This document shows positions 20,176 to 27,121 of a DNA stretch of 27,121 bases, one piece after another. The translations under genes and the position numbers were made by a program. Positions within the stretch are counted from its first letter, which is position 1. Every line of letters starts with the position of its first letter. This DNA comes from an uncultured Chthonomonadaceae bacterium (lineage in GTDB: Bacteria; Armatimonadota; Fimbriimonadia; Fimbriimonadales; Fimbriimonadaceae). Location: positions 1 through 27,121 of the forward strand of contig CAMLDW010000030.1 of NCBI GenBank assembly GCA_946479035.1. Direction: 5' to 3'. The notes below the pieces were generated by a model that was not told the origin of the DNA, made no database searches, and saw only the letters and a program-made list of their open reading frames with translations.

Positions 20176-21560
20176 AAAAGCTCTGGGGCGGCGCGCACAG
20201 GGACGAAGGGCCGAACTCTGCCGAGTGGTACGGACAGTCGATCCACGAAGACCTCGAGTTCTGGGACTGCGACGTCATCGGCTCCATCGCTCACGCGCGC
20301 ATGCTAGGCAAGTGCAAGATCATCACAAAGGCGGAGTCTGCAAAGCTGATCAAGGGACTGAGCCAAATCCTCAAAGAAGGACGAGAGAAACTGCCGACGG
20401 ACGTCGAGGACGTTCACACGGCAGTTGAACTACGCCTAAGACAAATCGTCGGTGAAGTCGCCGGAAAGCTGCACACGGCCCGCAGCCGCAACGACCAGGT
20501 CGCGACGGACACGCGACTCTATCTCGTCCGCGACCTACACATGTCGCTAGTCGCGATAAAGAGCTTTCAGGCAGCGCTGCTCAGACGCGCCGAGGAGCAC
20601 CGTCGCACCCTGATGCCGGGCATGACGCACCAGCAGCACGCGCAGCCAGTCACGCTCGGGTTCCATCTCCTCGCGTACTTCTGGGCGTTTCAACGACACG
20701 GCTGGCGACACGAGCAGTTGGTTGGACTTGCCAACTACTCGCCGCTGGGCGCGGCAGCTTTGTCCGGCACGTCGTTCCCAATCGACCGGCAACAGACCGC
20801 GAACGAACTGGAGTTTAACGGAGGCATCCCAAACGCTCTCGATGCGACGAGCGACCGGTCTTACGTCCTCGACGCTATCCACGTGAACACGCTGCTTATG
20901 CTCGAGCTCAGTCGCATTTCGCAGGAGTTCGTGCTTTGGACCTCGCCTGAGTTCGGCTGGGTGTCTCTGCCTGACTCGCTGACGACCGGCTCGAGCATCA
21001 TGCCTCAAAAGCGCAACCCGGACATTGCCGAGCTTGTGCGCGGGCGCACTGGGAAAGTGATCGGCAACTACGTCAGCGTCGCGACAATGATGAAAGGGCT
21101 CGTCATGGGATACAACCGGGACACTCAGGAAGACAAGCCCCCTCTCTTGAAGTCTCATTCAGAGGCGTTTTTCGCCCTCAACATGGTGCTGCAAATGGTG
21201 CGACTTGCCAAGTTTGACGCGCAGCGCATGGCTGCCTCGACCCGCGGCGACTTTTCGACCGCCACCGACCTCGCCGACTTCCTCGCCAAAAAAGGGATGC
21301 CGTTCCGCGAGGCGCACGAGCTCGTCGGCAAGGTCGTCCGCGCGTGCGTCGACCGCAGAATCGGCCTCGAAGAACTGACGCCGGAACTGCTGAAGAAGAT
21401 CGCCCCCAAAGTGCCGAAAGAGGCGCTCAAGGTCCTCGACCCGCGCGCTTCCGTCAGTTCGCGCGAGAGCGAGGGCGGCACCGGCCCCAAGGCCGTCGCC
21501 AAACAACTCAGGCTCGCCAAGGCCCTGCTCAAAGCGGAGGGGTTCAAGAAGCCTTATTAG
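20172..21560 (+). CDS. argH: Argininosuccinate lyase
   Basis: Argininosuccinate lyase releases arginine and fumarate, the last step of arginine synthesis. The 462-aa length is typical. The signature GSSIMPQKRNPD lies at about residues 276-287, with the N-terminal KLWGGAHRDE and ARSRNDQVATDTRLYLRD-like segment (RNDQ) and the MTHQQHAQPVTLG substrate motif. The start overlaps the carbonic anhydrase stop (ATGA). The C-terminal extension ARDPRASVSSRESEGG-like portion (residues about 420-440) is the family's usual mobile flap region. A MOSC gene follows 2 nt after the stop, likely same operon. Confidence 0.96.
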   Translation: MKKLWGGAHRDEGPNSAEWYGQSIHEDLEFWDCDVIGSIAHARMLGKCKIITKAESAKLIKGLSQILKEGREKLPTDVEDVHTAVELRLRQIVGEVAGKLHTARSRNDQVATDTRLYLVRDLHMSLVAIKSFQAALLRRAEEHRRTLMPGMTHQQHAQPVTLGFHLLAYFWAFQRHGWRHEQLVGLANYSPLGAAALSGTSFPIDRQQTANELEFNGGIPNALDATSDRSYVLDAIHVNTLLMLELSRISQEFVLWTSPEFGWVSLPDSLTTGSSIMPQKRNPDIAELVRGRTGKVIGNYVSVATMMKGLVMGYNRDTQEDKPPLLKSHSEAFFALNMVLQMVRLAKFDAQRMAASTRGDFSTATDLADFLAKKGMPFREAHELVGKVVRACVDRRIGLEELTPELLKKIAPKVPKEALKVLDPRASVSSRESEGGTGPKAVAKQLRLAKALLKAEGFKKPY

Positions 21561-21562
21561 CC

Positions 21563-22438
21563 ATGCGCGTCGCGAGCCTGCACGTCTACCCCGTCAAGGG
21601 CTGCAAAGCCATCGACCTGCAAGAGGCGACCTTCGCCCCGCGAAGCCTGCAGTACGACCGCCACTGGATCATCGTCGACGCCGAGGGCGAAATGATCACG
21701 CAGCGGGAAGAGCCGAGGCTGGCGCTCATCAAGACCGAGATCCGCGACAACACCCTGACGCTCAGCGCGCACGGCCACGGCCGGGCGCACATCGACATCG
21801 GAACCGTCCCGGAAAGGCAGAGAGTCGTCGAAGTGTGGGGCGACGAGGGCCACGGACTCGTCGAGAGGGCAGAGGCGTCCGCATGGCTCAGCGAGTTCCT
21901 CAGAGAGCCCGTCACGCTCCTGCGATTTGACGAGAGCAAGAGGAGGGAGGTCGTCCCCGAGTGGGGCGGAGGCGAAAGCAGCGCGCACATCGCGTTCAAC
22001 GACTGCCTGCCCGTGCTCGTCACCAACTCCAAGAGCCTCGACGCGCTCAATGACTGGCGAACACAAGAGAGCCTCGGACCGTGCAAGATGGACCGCTTCC
22101 GTCCCAACATCGTCGTCAGCGCACCAAATGCGTGGGAGGAGGACGCGTGGCCCGCGCTGCGAGGGCCAGACGGGATCCATCTCGACGTCACGCGCCCGTG
22201 CAGCCGCTGCGCGGTGCCGAACAACGACCAAGCGACCGGCGTCCCAGAGCCCGTCGGCAACTTGCAGATCCTCAGCAAGAGGCGCCTCTTCAAGAACTAC
22301 CTCGGCAGGCCCGGCGCCTTCTTCGGCGTGCAGGCGCTCGTGACGGGGTGCGAGGGCAAGCGACTGCGGGTCGGCGACGAGCTCCAGCCCGCCGAGCAAA
22401 GCCCCGGGCTGCCCGCACCGCCAAGGCTCCTTAAGTAG
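21563..22438 (+). CDS. MOSC-domain protein with N-terminal beta-barrel
   Basis: This encodes 291 residues (ATG at 21563, 2 nt after argH). The N-terminal beta-barrel MOSC_N domain runs to about residue 120 (MRVASLHVYPVKGCKAIDLQ, then YDRHWIIVDAEGEMITQRE); the MOSC domain follows, with FNDCLPVLVTN, KMDRFRPNIVVS, and the key CSRCAVPNND around residue 213-222, where MOSC proteins carry their conserved Cys. MOSC proteins bind the molybdenum cofactor, as in mARC/YcbX, detoxifying N-hydroxylated compounds. The substrate here cannot be read from sequence. Its location in the arg cluster may simply reflect read-through. Confidence 0.85.
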   Translation: MRVASLHVYPVKGCKAIDLQEATFAPRSLQYDRHWIIVDAEGEMITQREEPRLALIKTEIRDNTLTLSAHGHGRAHIDIGTVPERQRVVEVWGDEGHGLVERAEASAWLSEFLREPVTLLRFDESKRREVVPEWGGGESSAHIAFNDCLPVLVTNSKSLDALNDWRTQESLGPCKMDRFRPNIVVSAPNAWEEDAWPALRGPDGIHLDVTRPCSRCAVPNNDQATGVPEPVGNLQILSKRRLFKNYLGRPGAFFGVQALVTGCEGKRLRVGDELQPAEQSPGLPAPPRLLK

Positions 22439-22499
22439 ATTTGCCGGGTTTCCCACGCTTGGCGCACGCGCACTGTCTAACCCGGTCCCAGCGCTTCCA

Positions 22500-22519
22500 G
22501 GTTCAGGTTCGCCTGAACC
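22500..22519 (+). other. UUCG-type hairpin before the GGDEF gene
   Basis: GGTTCAGG (22500-22507) pairs with CCTGAACC (22512-22519) around TTCG, an extra-stable tetraloop in RNA. It lies 57 nt before the ATG of the diguanylate cyclase and could terminate the arg/MOSC transcript or form a leader structure. I see no c-di-GMP riboswitch. Confidence 0.4.
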
Positions 22520-22576
22520 GAAGATCCTAAAGGGAGCGCGCCAGTCGGGGCACTGGGGCGCGCCCGGTCGCTACCA

Positions 22577-24355
22577 ATGGCCAGGCAAAAAGGGCTGCTC
22601 GAGATCGCAAAGCACTCGCCGACCGCGATGGGATTCGTGTGCGGACTGGCCGTACTGCTGCCGACCACCCTCGTCGGATACCTTCTCTATTCCCGCAGCG
22701 AACAGGCCGTGCGAGAAGAGATCAGCGGCAACCTCATTCGCACGGCGAAGGCCGCGAGCCTGCTCGTCGATCCAGAGTCACAAAAGACCTTCACCGACCG
22801 CTCACAGGAGTCCACCCCGCAGTACAAGGATGCGATCGGAAAGCTCAAGGGCTTCGTCGACCTCGATCCGAGCATTGCATACGTCTACACGTGCGTTCTC
22901 AAGGGCGGCGAGGTCTATTTCATCCTCGATCCGACGCCAGAGGGCGACACGAACCACGACGGCGTCGACGACAAATCCCACGTCATGGAAAGGTACGACG
23001 ACGCGACGCCCTCCATGCTGAGAGCGCTGACGTTGCACGTGCCCACCGCTGAGACCGAGCCTTCTACGGACCAATGGGGCACGTTCGTCAGCGGCTTTGC
23101 GCCGATCCGTGACGAGGACGGCAATTACGTCGGGATCGTCGGAATAGACCTGACGGCGGACAGGTACGCGGCACGGTTGAACGGCGTGCGCGCAGCCGCA
23201 ATACTCAGCGGGGTGGTCTCGCTCCTGCTTTCGCTGCTCGTCGGCATTGCCGGCGCGTTCTTCCAAAAAAGAAGGCGCGACTTCCTGGACGAGCTGACCA
23301 CCGCGAACCTCGCGCTGTGCGCGACCGCGGACTCGCTCGACAACGCAAACGACCAGCTCCGCTATGCGAGCCGTCGCTTCGAACAGCTCTTCAACCACCT
23401 GCCCGTCGCGTGCTTCACGATCGACCAAGAGGGCAAGATCTTCGAGTGGAACCAAGAGTGCGAGACGCTCTTCGGTGTACCTGCGCACAAAGTCATCCAG
23501 CAAGGCGTCTTGACCGCACTTGCCGGCGAGGCGAGCCGGCCCCAGTTTGAGAGACTGATCCGCGACGTCTTCGCGGACAGGCCGACCCGCAGCTTTGAAT
23601 GGACCGACTGCAGGCGCAGCGGGGCGGAGTTCACAGTGGTCGTCACTTCCTTCCCGCTCTATGGGAAGGACGGCCGCGTCACCGGCGGGATCATCGCCTG
23701 TGCGGACGTGACCACGCGCAAGCAGCTCCAGGACCAGTTCGAAGGGCAGATGGCCCAGACGCGCAAGGCGTACGAAGAGCTGACCTCGAGCAGGAACGAA
23801 CTGACGTCCACGAACACCGCGCTCAGCGAGGCCAACGAGAGGCTCCAAAAGCTCGCCATGATCGACGGCCTGACGGGGGTCCTGAACAGGCGCTCGGTGT
23901 TCGAGATGCTCGACGCCTCGATCTCGACCAACGAGCGCTCGGGCAGGCCGCTCTCGATCCTCATGGTGGACATCGACTGGTTCAAGTCGCTGAACGACAC
24001 CCACGGGCACATCGTAGGAGACACTGTTCTCAAGTCCGTTGCGGAGAGGCTGCAAGCGACGTCGCGGCGCGTCGACTCCGTCGGCCGGTTCGGCGGCGAA
24101 GAGTTCATCATCGTAATGCCGGACACCGACGCGGACAGGGCTCTGCTCGCCGCCGAACGCGTGCGCAAGGGCGTCGCAGATTCCGACTGCAACGGAATGC
24201 AGGTGACCGTGAGCATCGGCGTCAGCACCTACCAGGCTGAGTTCGGGTCCGTCGAGCGCTTCATCGATTCGGCCGACCGCGCCATGTACGAGGCGAAGCG
24301 CCGCGGTCGAAACAAGATCGTGCATAGCCGCGAGCTCAACGAAGGCGCTGCGTAA
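22577..24355 (+). CDS. Membrane PAS-GGDEF diguanylate cyclase
   Basis: The protein joins two GTP into c-di-GMP in response to external or ligand signals. The 592 residues show: a short cytoplasmic N-terminus; a first membrane helix at about 15-36; an external sensor region at about 38-205 with cache-like features (YKDAIGKLKGFVDLDPSIAY, GIVGIDLTADRY); a second helix at about 212-235; a PAS domain (about 265-385, LFNHLPVACFTIDQEGKIFE); a coiled coil; and GGDEF at about 425-585. The signature is GGEEF (506-510) with an inhibitory I-site RxxD at 497-500 spaced exactly as usual, so product control looks intact. Metal-binding DIDWFKSLND is present. No ribosome site precedes the ATG at 22577. Confidence 0.93.
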   Translation: MARQKGLLEIAKHSPTAMGFVCGLAVLLPTTLVGYLLYSRSEQAVREEISGNLIRTAKAASLLVDPESQKTFTDRSQESTPQYKDAIGKLKGFVDLDPSIAYVYTCVLKGGEVYFILDPTPEGDTNHDGVDDKSHVMERYDDATPSMLRALTLHVPTAETEPSTDQWGTFVSGFAPIRDEDGNYVGIVGIDLTADRYAARLNGVRAAAILSGVVSLLLSLLVGIAGAFFQKRRRDFLDELTTANLALCATADSLDNANDQLRYASRRFEQLFNHLPVACFTIDQEGKIFEWNQECETLFGVPAHKVIQQGVLTALAGEASRPQFERLIRDVFADRPTRSFEWTDCRRSGAEFTVVVTSFPLYGKDGRVTGGIIACADVTTRKQLQDQFEGQMAQTRKAYEELTSSRNELTSTNTALSEANERLQKLAMIDGLTGVLNRRSVFEMLDASISTNERSGRPLSILMVDIDWFKSLNDTHGHIVGDTVLKSVAERLQATSRRVDSVGRFGGEEFIIVMPDTDADRALLAAERVRKGVADSDCNGMQVTVSIGVSTYQAEFGSVERFIDSADRAMYEAKRRGRNKIVHSRELNEGAA

Positions 24356-24414
24356 GGGCGCCCGGCGATGCCTTCGCCGCACAACGCGCGGTGGAGGCTA
24401 CAAAGCGCGCTCGC

Positions 24415-27102
24415 CTATCTTCGAGCTAGGACCTTGAACTTGCCCTCGGCCTTGTGCGCGCCCATCGCGAGCTTCACCCTGTACTCGCCCGGACGCACGT
24501 GGAACGGCACGAACAAAGTGTCCTCGCCCTGGTCCGTGAGCTGGTGCCACTCCTCCGGCACCAGGTCCCACACGACGCGGTTGAAGCCTGGCGCGTTGTT
24601 GCCGGCCAGCGTCTTGACCACGACCCCCTTCGCGTCCTCGATCGTCACCTTGACCGGCTCTCCGCTGTACTCGCGCACCCAGTAGTCGATCCGAGCGCCC
24701 ATCGGCGGGTTCGGAGAACGGAACACCTTGTGAGTCCACAGCCCGCTGTACTCGACGAACCACTTGGGCCGCGCGTCTGCGATAGAAAACAAGTGCAGCG
24801 GCGAGTCGAGCACCTTCTGAGAAAGCTCGCCGATCCATCGCGCGCCGTCGAGCGCCCACACCGAGAGCCCGTGCGTGCCCAGCACGATGTCCGACTCGCG
24901 CTTGTGCTGCTTGATGTCATACACCGGCACCGTCGGCAGCGCCTCGCCGTGCATCTTCACCCACGTCTTGCCGCGGTCGAGCGAGAGGTGGCACGCGTTC
25001 TCCGTGCCGCAGTACAGCACCTCGGGGTTGAAGAGGTCTTCGCGCACGACCATCACCGTGCGCCGCTTCGGCAGCCCGGCCGAAATGTCCTTCCAGGACT
25101 TGCCGAAGTCGTCCGTCACGAGCACGCAAGGGCGCATGTCGTCGCTGCGGTGGCCGTCCACGCTCACGTAGCACCGGCCCTCCACGTGCGCGCTGGCGTG
25201 CACGCGCGAGACGTACCGGCCGCGCACGGCCCCAGGCGTCACGTTCTGCCACGAACCGCCGTCGTTCCGCGTGACGTGCACAAGCCCGTCGTCGGAGCCC
25301 GACCAAAGAACCCCCTTGCGGCGGGGCGACTCGTCCAGCGAGACCACGGTGCAGTGCGTCTCCGCGTTGCTGCCGACCGTCTCCATCTTCTTTGGGTCGC
25401 AAGTCGTCAGGTCCGGGCTGATCTTCTTCCACTTGTCTCCGCGCTCGGTCAATTTGAATACGTAGTTCCCGCCGATGTAGAGCGTCCTGCCGTCGTGCTT
25501 GCTGACGAAGAACGGAGAGTTCCAGTTGAAGCGGTGCCGCGGCTCGCCCTCGCGCGCCTCGGGCGCGATGTAGCGCCGCTCCGCGTTCGAGAGGTCGATG
25601 CGCACGAGGTTGCCGCCCTGCCACTCCCCGTACATCACGTTCGGGTCCTTCGGGTCGAAGTCCGCATGGAAACCGTCGCCCCAGTTCACGACCTGCCAGT
25701 CCGAGTTCGTGATCCCCGTCGCGGGCGTGCGCCCGGCCTTGTCCTCCGCGACGTTCTTTCCGGTCGCGCTCGGGCCGAGCCACGTTCCGTTGTCCTGCAG
25801 ACCGCCGATCACGCGGTACGGGTCGGAATCGTCGAGCGAGATGTTGTAGAACTGCCCGCTCGGGATCGTGTTGAGGAAGTCCCACGCCTTGCCGCCGTCC
25901 CAAGTCTGGTACGCGCCGCCGTCGGTCGCGATGACGATGTGGTCGGGGTCGGTCGGCGAGACGAGGATCGCGTGGTGGTCTGCGTGCAGGATGTTCGCAA
26001 AACCTTCGCGGAACGTTTTGCCGCCGTCGTCGCTCACCTCGGTCGTCCAGCCGAGCATGTACACGCGCTTGAGGTTCTTCGGGTCGAACTTGATCTTGCT
26101 GAAGTAGAAAGCGCGCGGCGAGCGCACGCTGCGCCGCTCCCAGCTCTCGCCGCCGTCCTTGGAAAAGAACACGCCGCCGCCGCGCATGCGGTCGTCGCGG
26201 ATACTGTTCGCGCCGTCCTCGGTGGATTCGACCACCGCGATCACCTTCTTCGTGTCGCCAAGGAAGAGGTCGAGCCCGATCCGCCCCGTCTGCTTGGGCA
26301 GCCCCTTCGTCAGCTTCTTCCACGTGCGCCCGCCGTTCGTGCTCTTAAAGATCCCGCCCTGCGCCCCGCCGCTCGCATAGCTGTACGGCGTGCGAAGGCG
26401 CATGTACATCGCCGCGTACACGACCTCCGGCCGGCGAGGATCGATAACGACCTCGCAGCAGCCCGTCCTGTCGTCGATGAATAGGACCTTCTTCCAGTTC
26501 TTGCCGCCGTCGGTAGTCTTGTAGAGCCCGCGCTCCTTGTTGTGCCCCCACAGGTGCCCGAGCGCCGCGACGTAGCACACGTCCGGGTTGCGAGGGTCCA
26601 CCGCGATGCGAGGGATGTCGTGCGTGTCCTCGAGCCCAAGGTGGACGAACTTCGCGCCGCCGTCGACGGACCGATAAACGCCGTTGCCCCAAGAGGAGCT
26701 GTTGCGCCCGTTCCCCTCGCCGGTCCCGACCCACACGATCCGCGCCTTCCCCTTGGCCCTGCGGTCCTTGGCCGGCGTCTCCTTCGTCCATCCCTTCCAG
26801 CCCGAGGGCGCGTCGCAAACCGCAAGCGCGCCGATGCTCGACGTCTCCTCTTGCTTGAACACCTGCTCGAAGGTCGTGCCGCAGTTGGACGTGCGCCAGA
26901 CTCCGCCGCTCGCAAAGCCGACGTAGTACGACTTCGTGTCGCCCGGCGCGAACGCCATGTCGCCGATCCGCCCGCCCATCACCGCCGGGCCGATGCACCG
27001 CCAAGGCAGGCGCTTGAGGTCGCTCTCCTGCAATGTGCGCTTGGTCGTCTTGGTTGCTGCCGCCTTTTTCGGGCGCGCCGCGCGTTTGGGTCTCCTGGCC
27101 AT
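24415..27102 (-). CDS. BNR-repeat (sortilin-like) beta-propeller protein
   Basis: The 895-aa protein is built from at least nine Asp-box motifs of type S-x-D-x-G-x-x-W (such as YKTTDGGKNWKKV, FKSTNGGRTWKKL, FFSKDGGESWERR and VTDDFGKSWKDI), which form a VPS10/sialidase-like propeller in two halves. A C-terminal beta domain (about residues 780-895, with VTIEDAKGVVVKTLAGNN and FHVRPGEYRVKLAM) resembles FlgD-type Ig folds. Family members are usually secreted and often grouped as glycosyl hydrolase-like or sortilin-like; catalytic ability is not shown here. Unusually there is no signal peptide: the N-terminus is Lys/Ala-rich (residues 1-22). The gene converges on the GGDEF gene (59 bp between stops). 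Confidence 0.85.
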   Translation of the reverse strand: MARRPKRAARPKKAAATKTTKRTLQESDLKRLPWRCIGPAVMGGRIGDMAFAPGDTKSYYVGFASGGVWRTSNCGTTFEQVFKQEETSSIGALAVCDAPSGWKGWTKETPAKDRRAKGKARIVWVGTGEGNGRNSSSWGNGVYRSVDGGAKFVHLGLEDTHDIPRIAVDPRNPDVCYVAALGHLWGHNKERGLYKTTDGGKNWKKVLFIDDRTGCCEVVIDPRRPEVVYAAMYMRLRTPYSYASGGAQGGIFKSTNGGRTWKKLTKGLPKQTGRIGLDLFLGDTKKVIAVVESTEDGANSIRDDRMRGGGVFFSKDGGESWERRSVRSPRAFYFSKIKFDPKNLKRVYMLGWTTEVSDDGGKTFREGFANILHADHHAILVSPTDPDHIVIATDGGAYQTWDGGKAWDFLNTIPSGQFYNISLDDSDPYRVIGGLQDNGTWLGPSATGKNVAEDKAGRTPATGITNSDWQVVNWGDGFHADFDPKDPNVMYGEWQGGNLVRIDLSNAERRYIAPEAREGEPRHRFNWNSPFFVSKHDGRTLYIGGNYVFKLTERGDKWKKISPDLTTCDPKKMETVGSNAETHCTVVSLDESPRRKGVLWSGSDDGLVHVTRNDGGSWQNVTPGAVRGRYVSRVHASAHVEGRCYVSVDGHRSDDMRPCVLVTDDFGKSWKDISAGLPKRRTVMVVREDLFNPEVLYCGTENACHLSLDRGKTWVKMHGEALPTVPVYDIKQHKRESDIVLGTHGLSVWALDGARWIGELSQKVLDSPLHLFSIADARPKWFVEYSGLWTHKVFRSPNPPMGARIDYWVREYSGEPVKVTIEDAKGVVVKTLAGNNAPGFNRVVWDLVPEEWHQLTDQGEDTLFVPFHVRPGEYRVKLAMGAHKAEGKFKVLARR

Positions 27103-27113
27103 CTGTGCCGCCG

Positions 27114-27119
27114 AGTATA
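27114..27119 (-). promoter_or_regulatory. -10 element TATACT on the - strand at the right edge
   Basis: Reading the - strand, GTATACTC ends 11 nt before the ATG at 27102, giving a transcript leader of about 5 nt, too short for a Shine-Dalgarno sequence. It matches the TATACT element before the lipoprotein operon. A -35, if any, lies outside the window. Confidence 0.45.
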
Positions 27120-27121
27120 CG

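Noticed and set aside
22439..22576. c-di-GMP riboswitch before the diguanylate cyclase
   Set aside because: The conserved GEMM core and helix order are not visible; only a UUCG hairpin and an imperfect GC hairpin are present.
24454..26484. Long + strand frame (676 codons) opposite the BNR protein
   Set aside because: It is an antisense shadow with Arg/His/Val-rich nonsense composition caused by high GC; the - strand frame has clear Asp-box repeats.

Overview
The window looks like a GC-rich bacterial chromosome in which a phage structural module (about 1-12.7 kb) abuts ordinary host genes (about 12.8-27.1 kb). No taxonomic marker such as rRNA is present. The high GC, abundant GTG/TTG starts, lipobox lipoproteins and arg/coaD gene style remind me of Armatimonadota (Fimbriimonas-like), but this is a weak inference from style.

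Phage part, all on + apart from one gene: portal (5' end outside the window), two small translationally coupled genes, a 120-aa conserved-looking phage protein, a - strand membrane-protein moron, a decoration-like protein, the major capsid protein (MCP), a TacA/TacT-type (DUF1778 + GNAT) toxin-antitoxin pair followed by a damaged second copy of the MCP 3' end, three tandem lipoproteins, a head-tail adaptor, a 922-aa tail (nozzle or propeller-like) protein, a 53-aa Cys-rich protein and two beta-rich virion or tail-appendage proteins. No tail tube, tape measure, terminase, integrase or lysis gene is visible. The order portal, capsid, adaptor, long tail protein suggests a short-tailed (podovirus-like) phage or prophage remnant whose packaging genes lie to the left. 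Most intergenic gaps in this part carry strong hairpins, several of one C-run/G-run palindrome family.

Host part: a secreted helical-repeat protein (12916-14856) bracketed by 35-nt direct repeats; two convergent-strand exported proteins (14951-16136, -); coaD; a DivIVA/AtpF-like coiled-coil protein; a Doc (Fic-family) toxin preceded by an unusual Lys/Ala-rich small protein in the antitoxin position; a tightly overlapped argG - beta-carbonic anhydrase - argH run, then a MOSC protein; a membrane PAS-GGDEF diguanylate cyclase; and, convergent to it, a large BNR/sortilin-like beta-propeller protein that reaches the right edge with its promoter.

The most interesting signals are (i) the TacAT cassette sandwiched between the MCP and a partly deleted duplicate of the MCP 3' end, a footprint of recombinational cargo insertion; (ii) the recurrence of small cargo genes flanked by direct repeats (TacAT, the 53-aa gene, the 646-aa gene); (iii) three paralogous lipoproteins in the head-tail gap; (iv) a Doc toxin with a non-Phd-like basic partner, apparently on a leaderless transcript.
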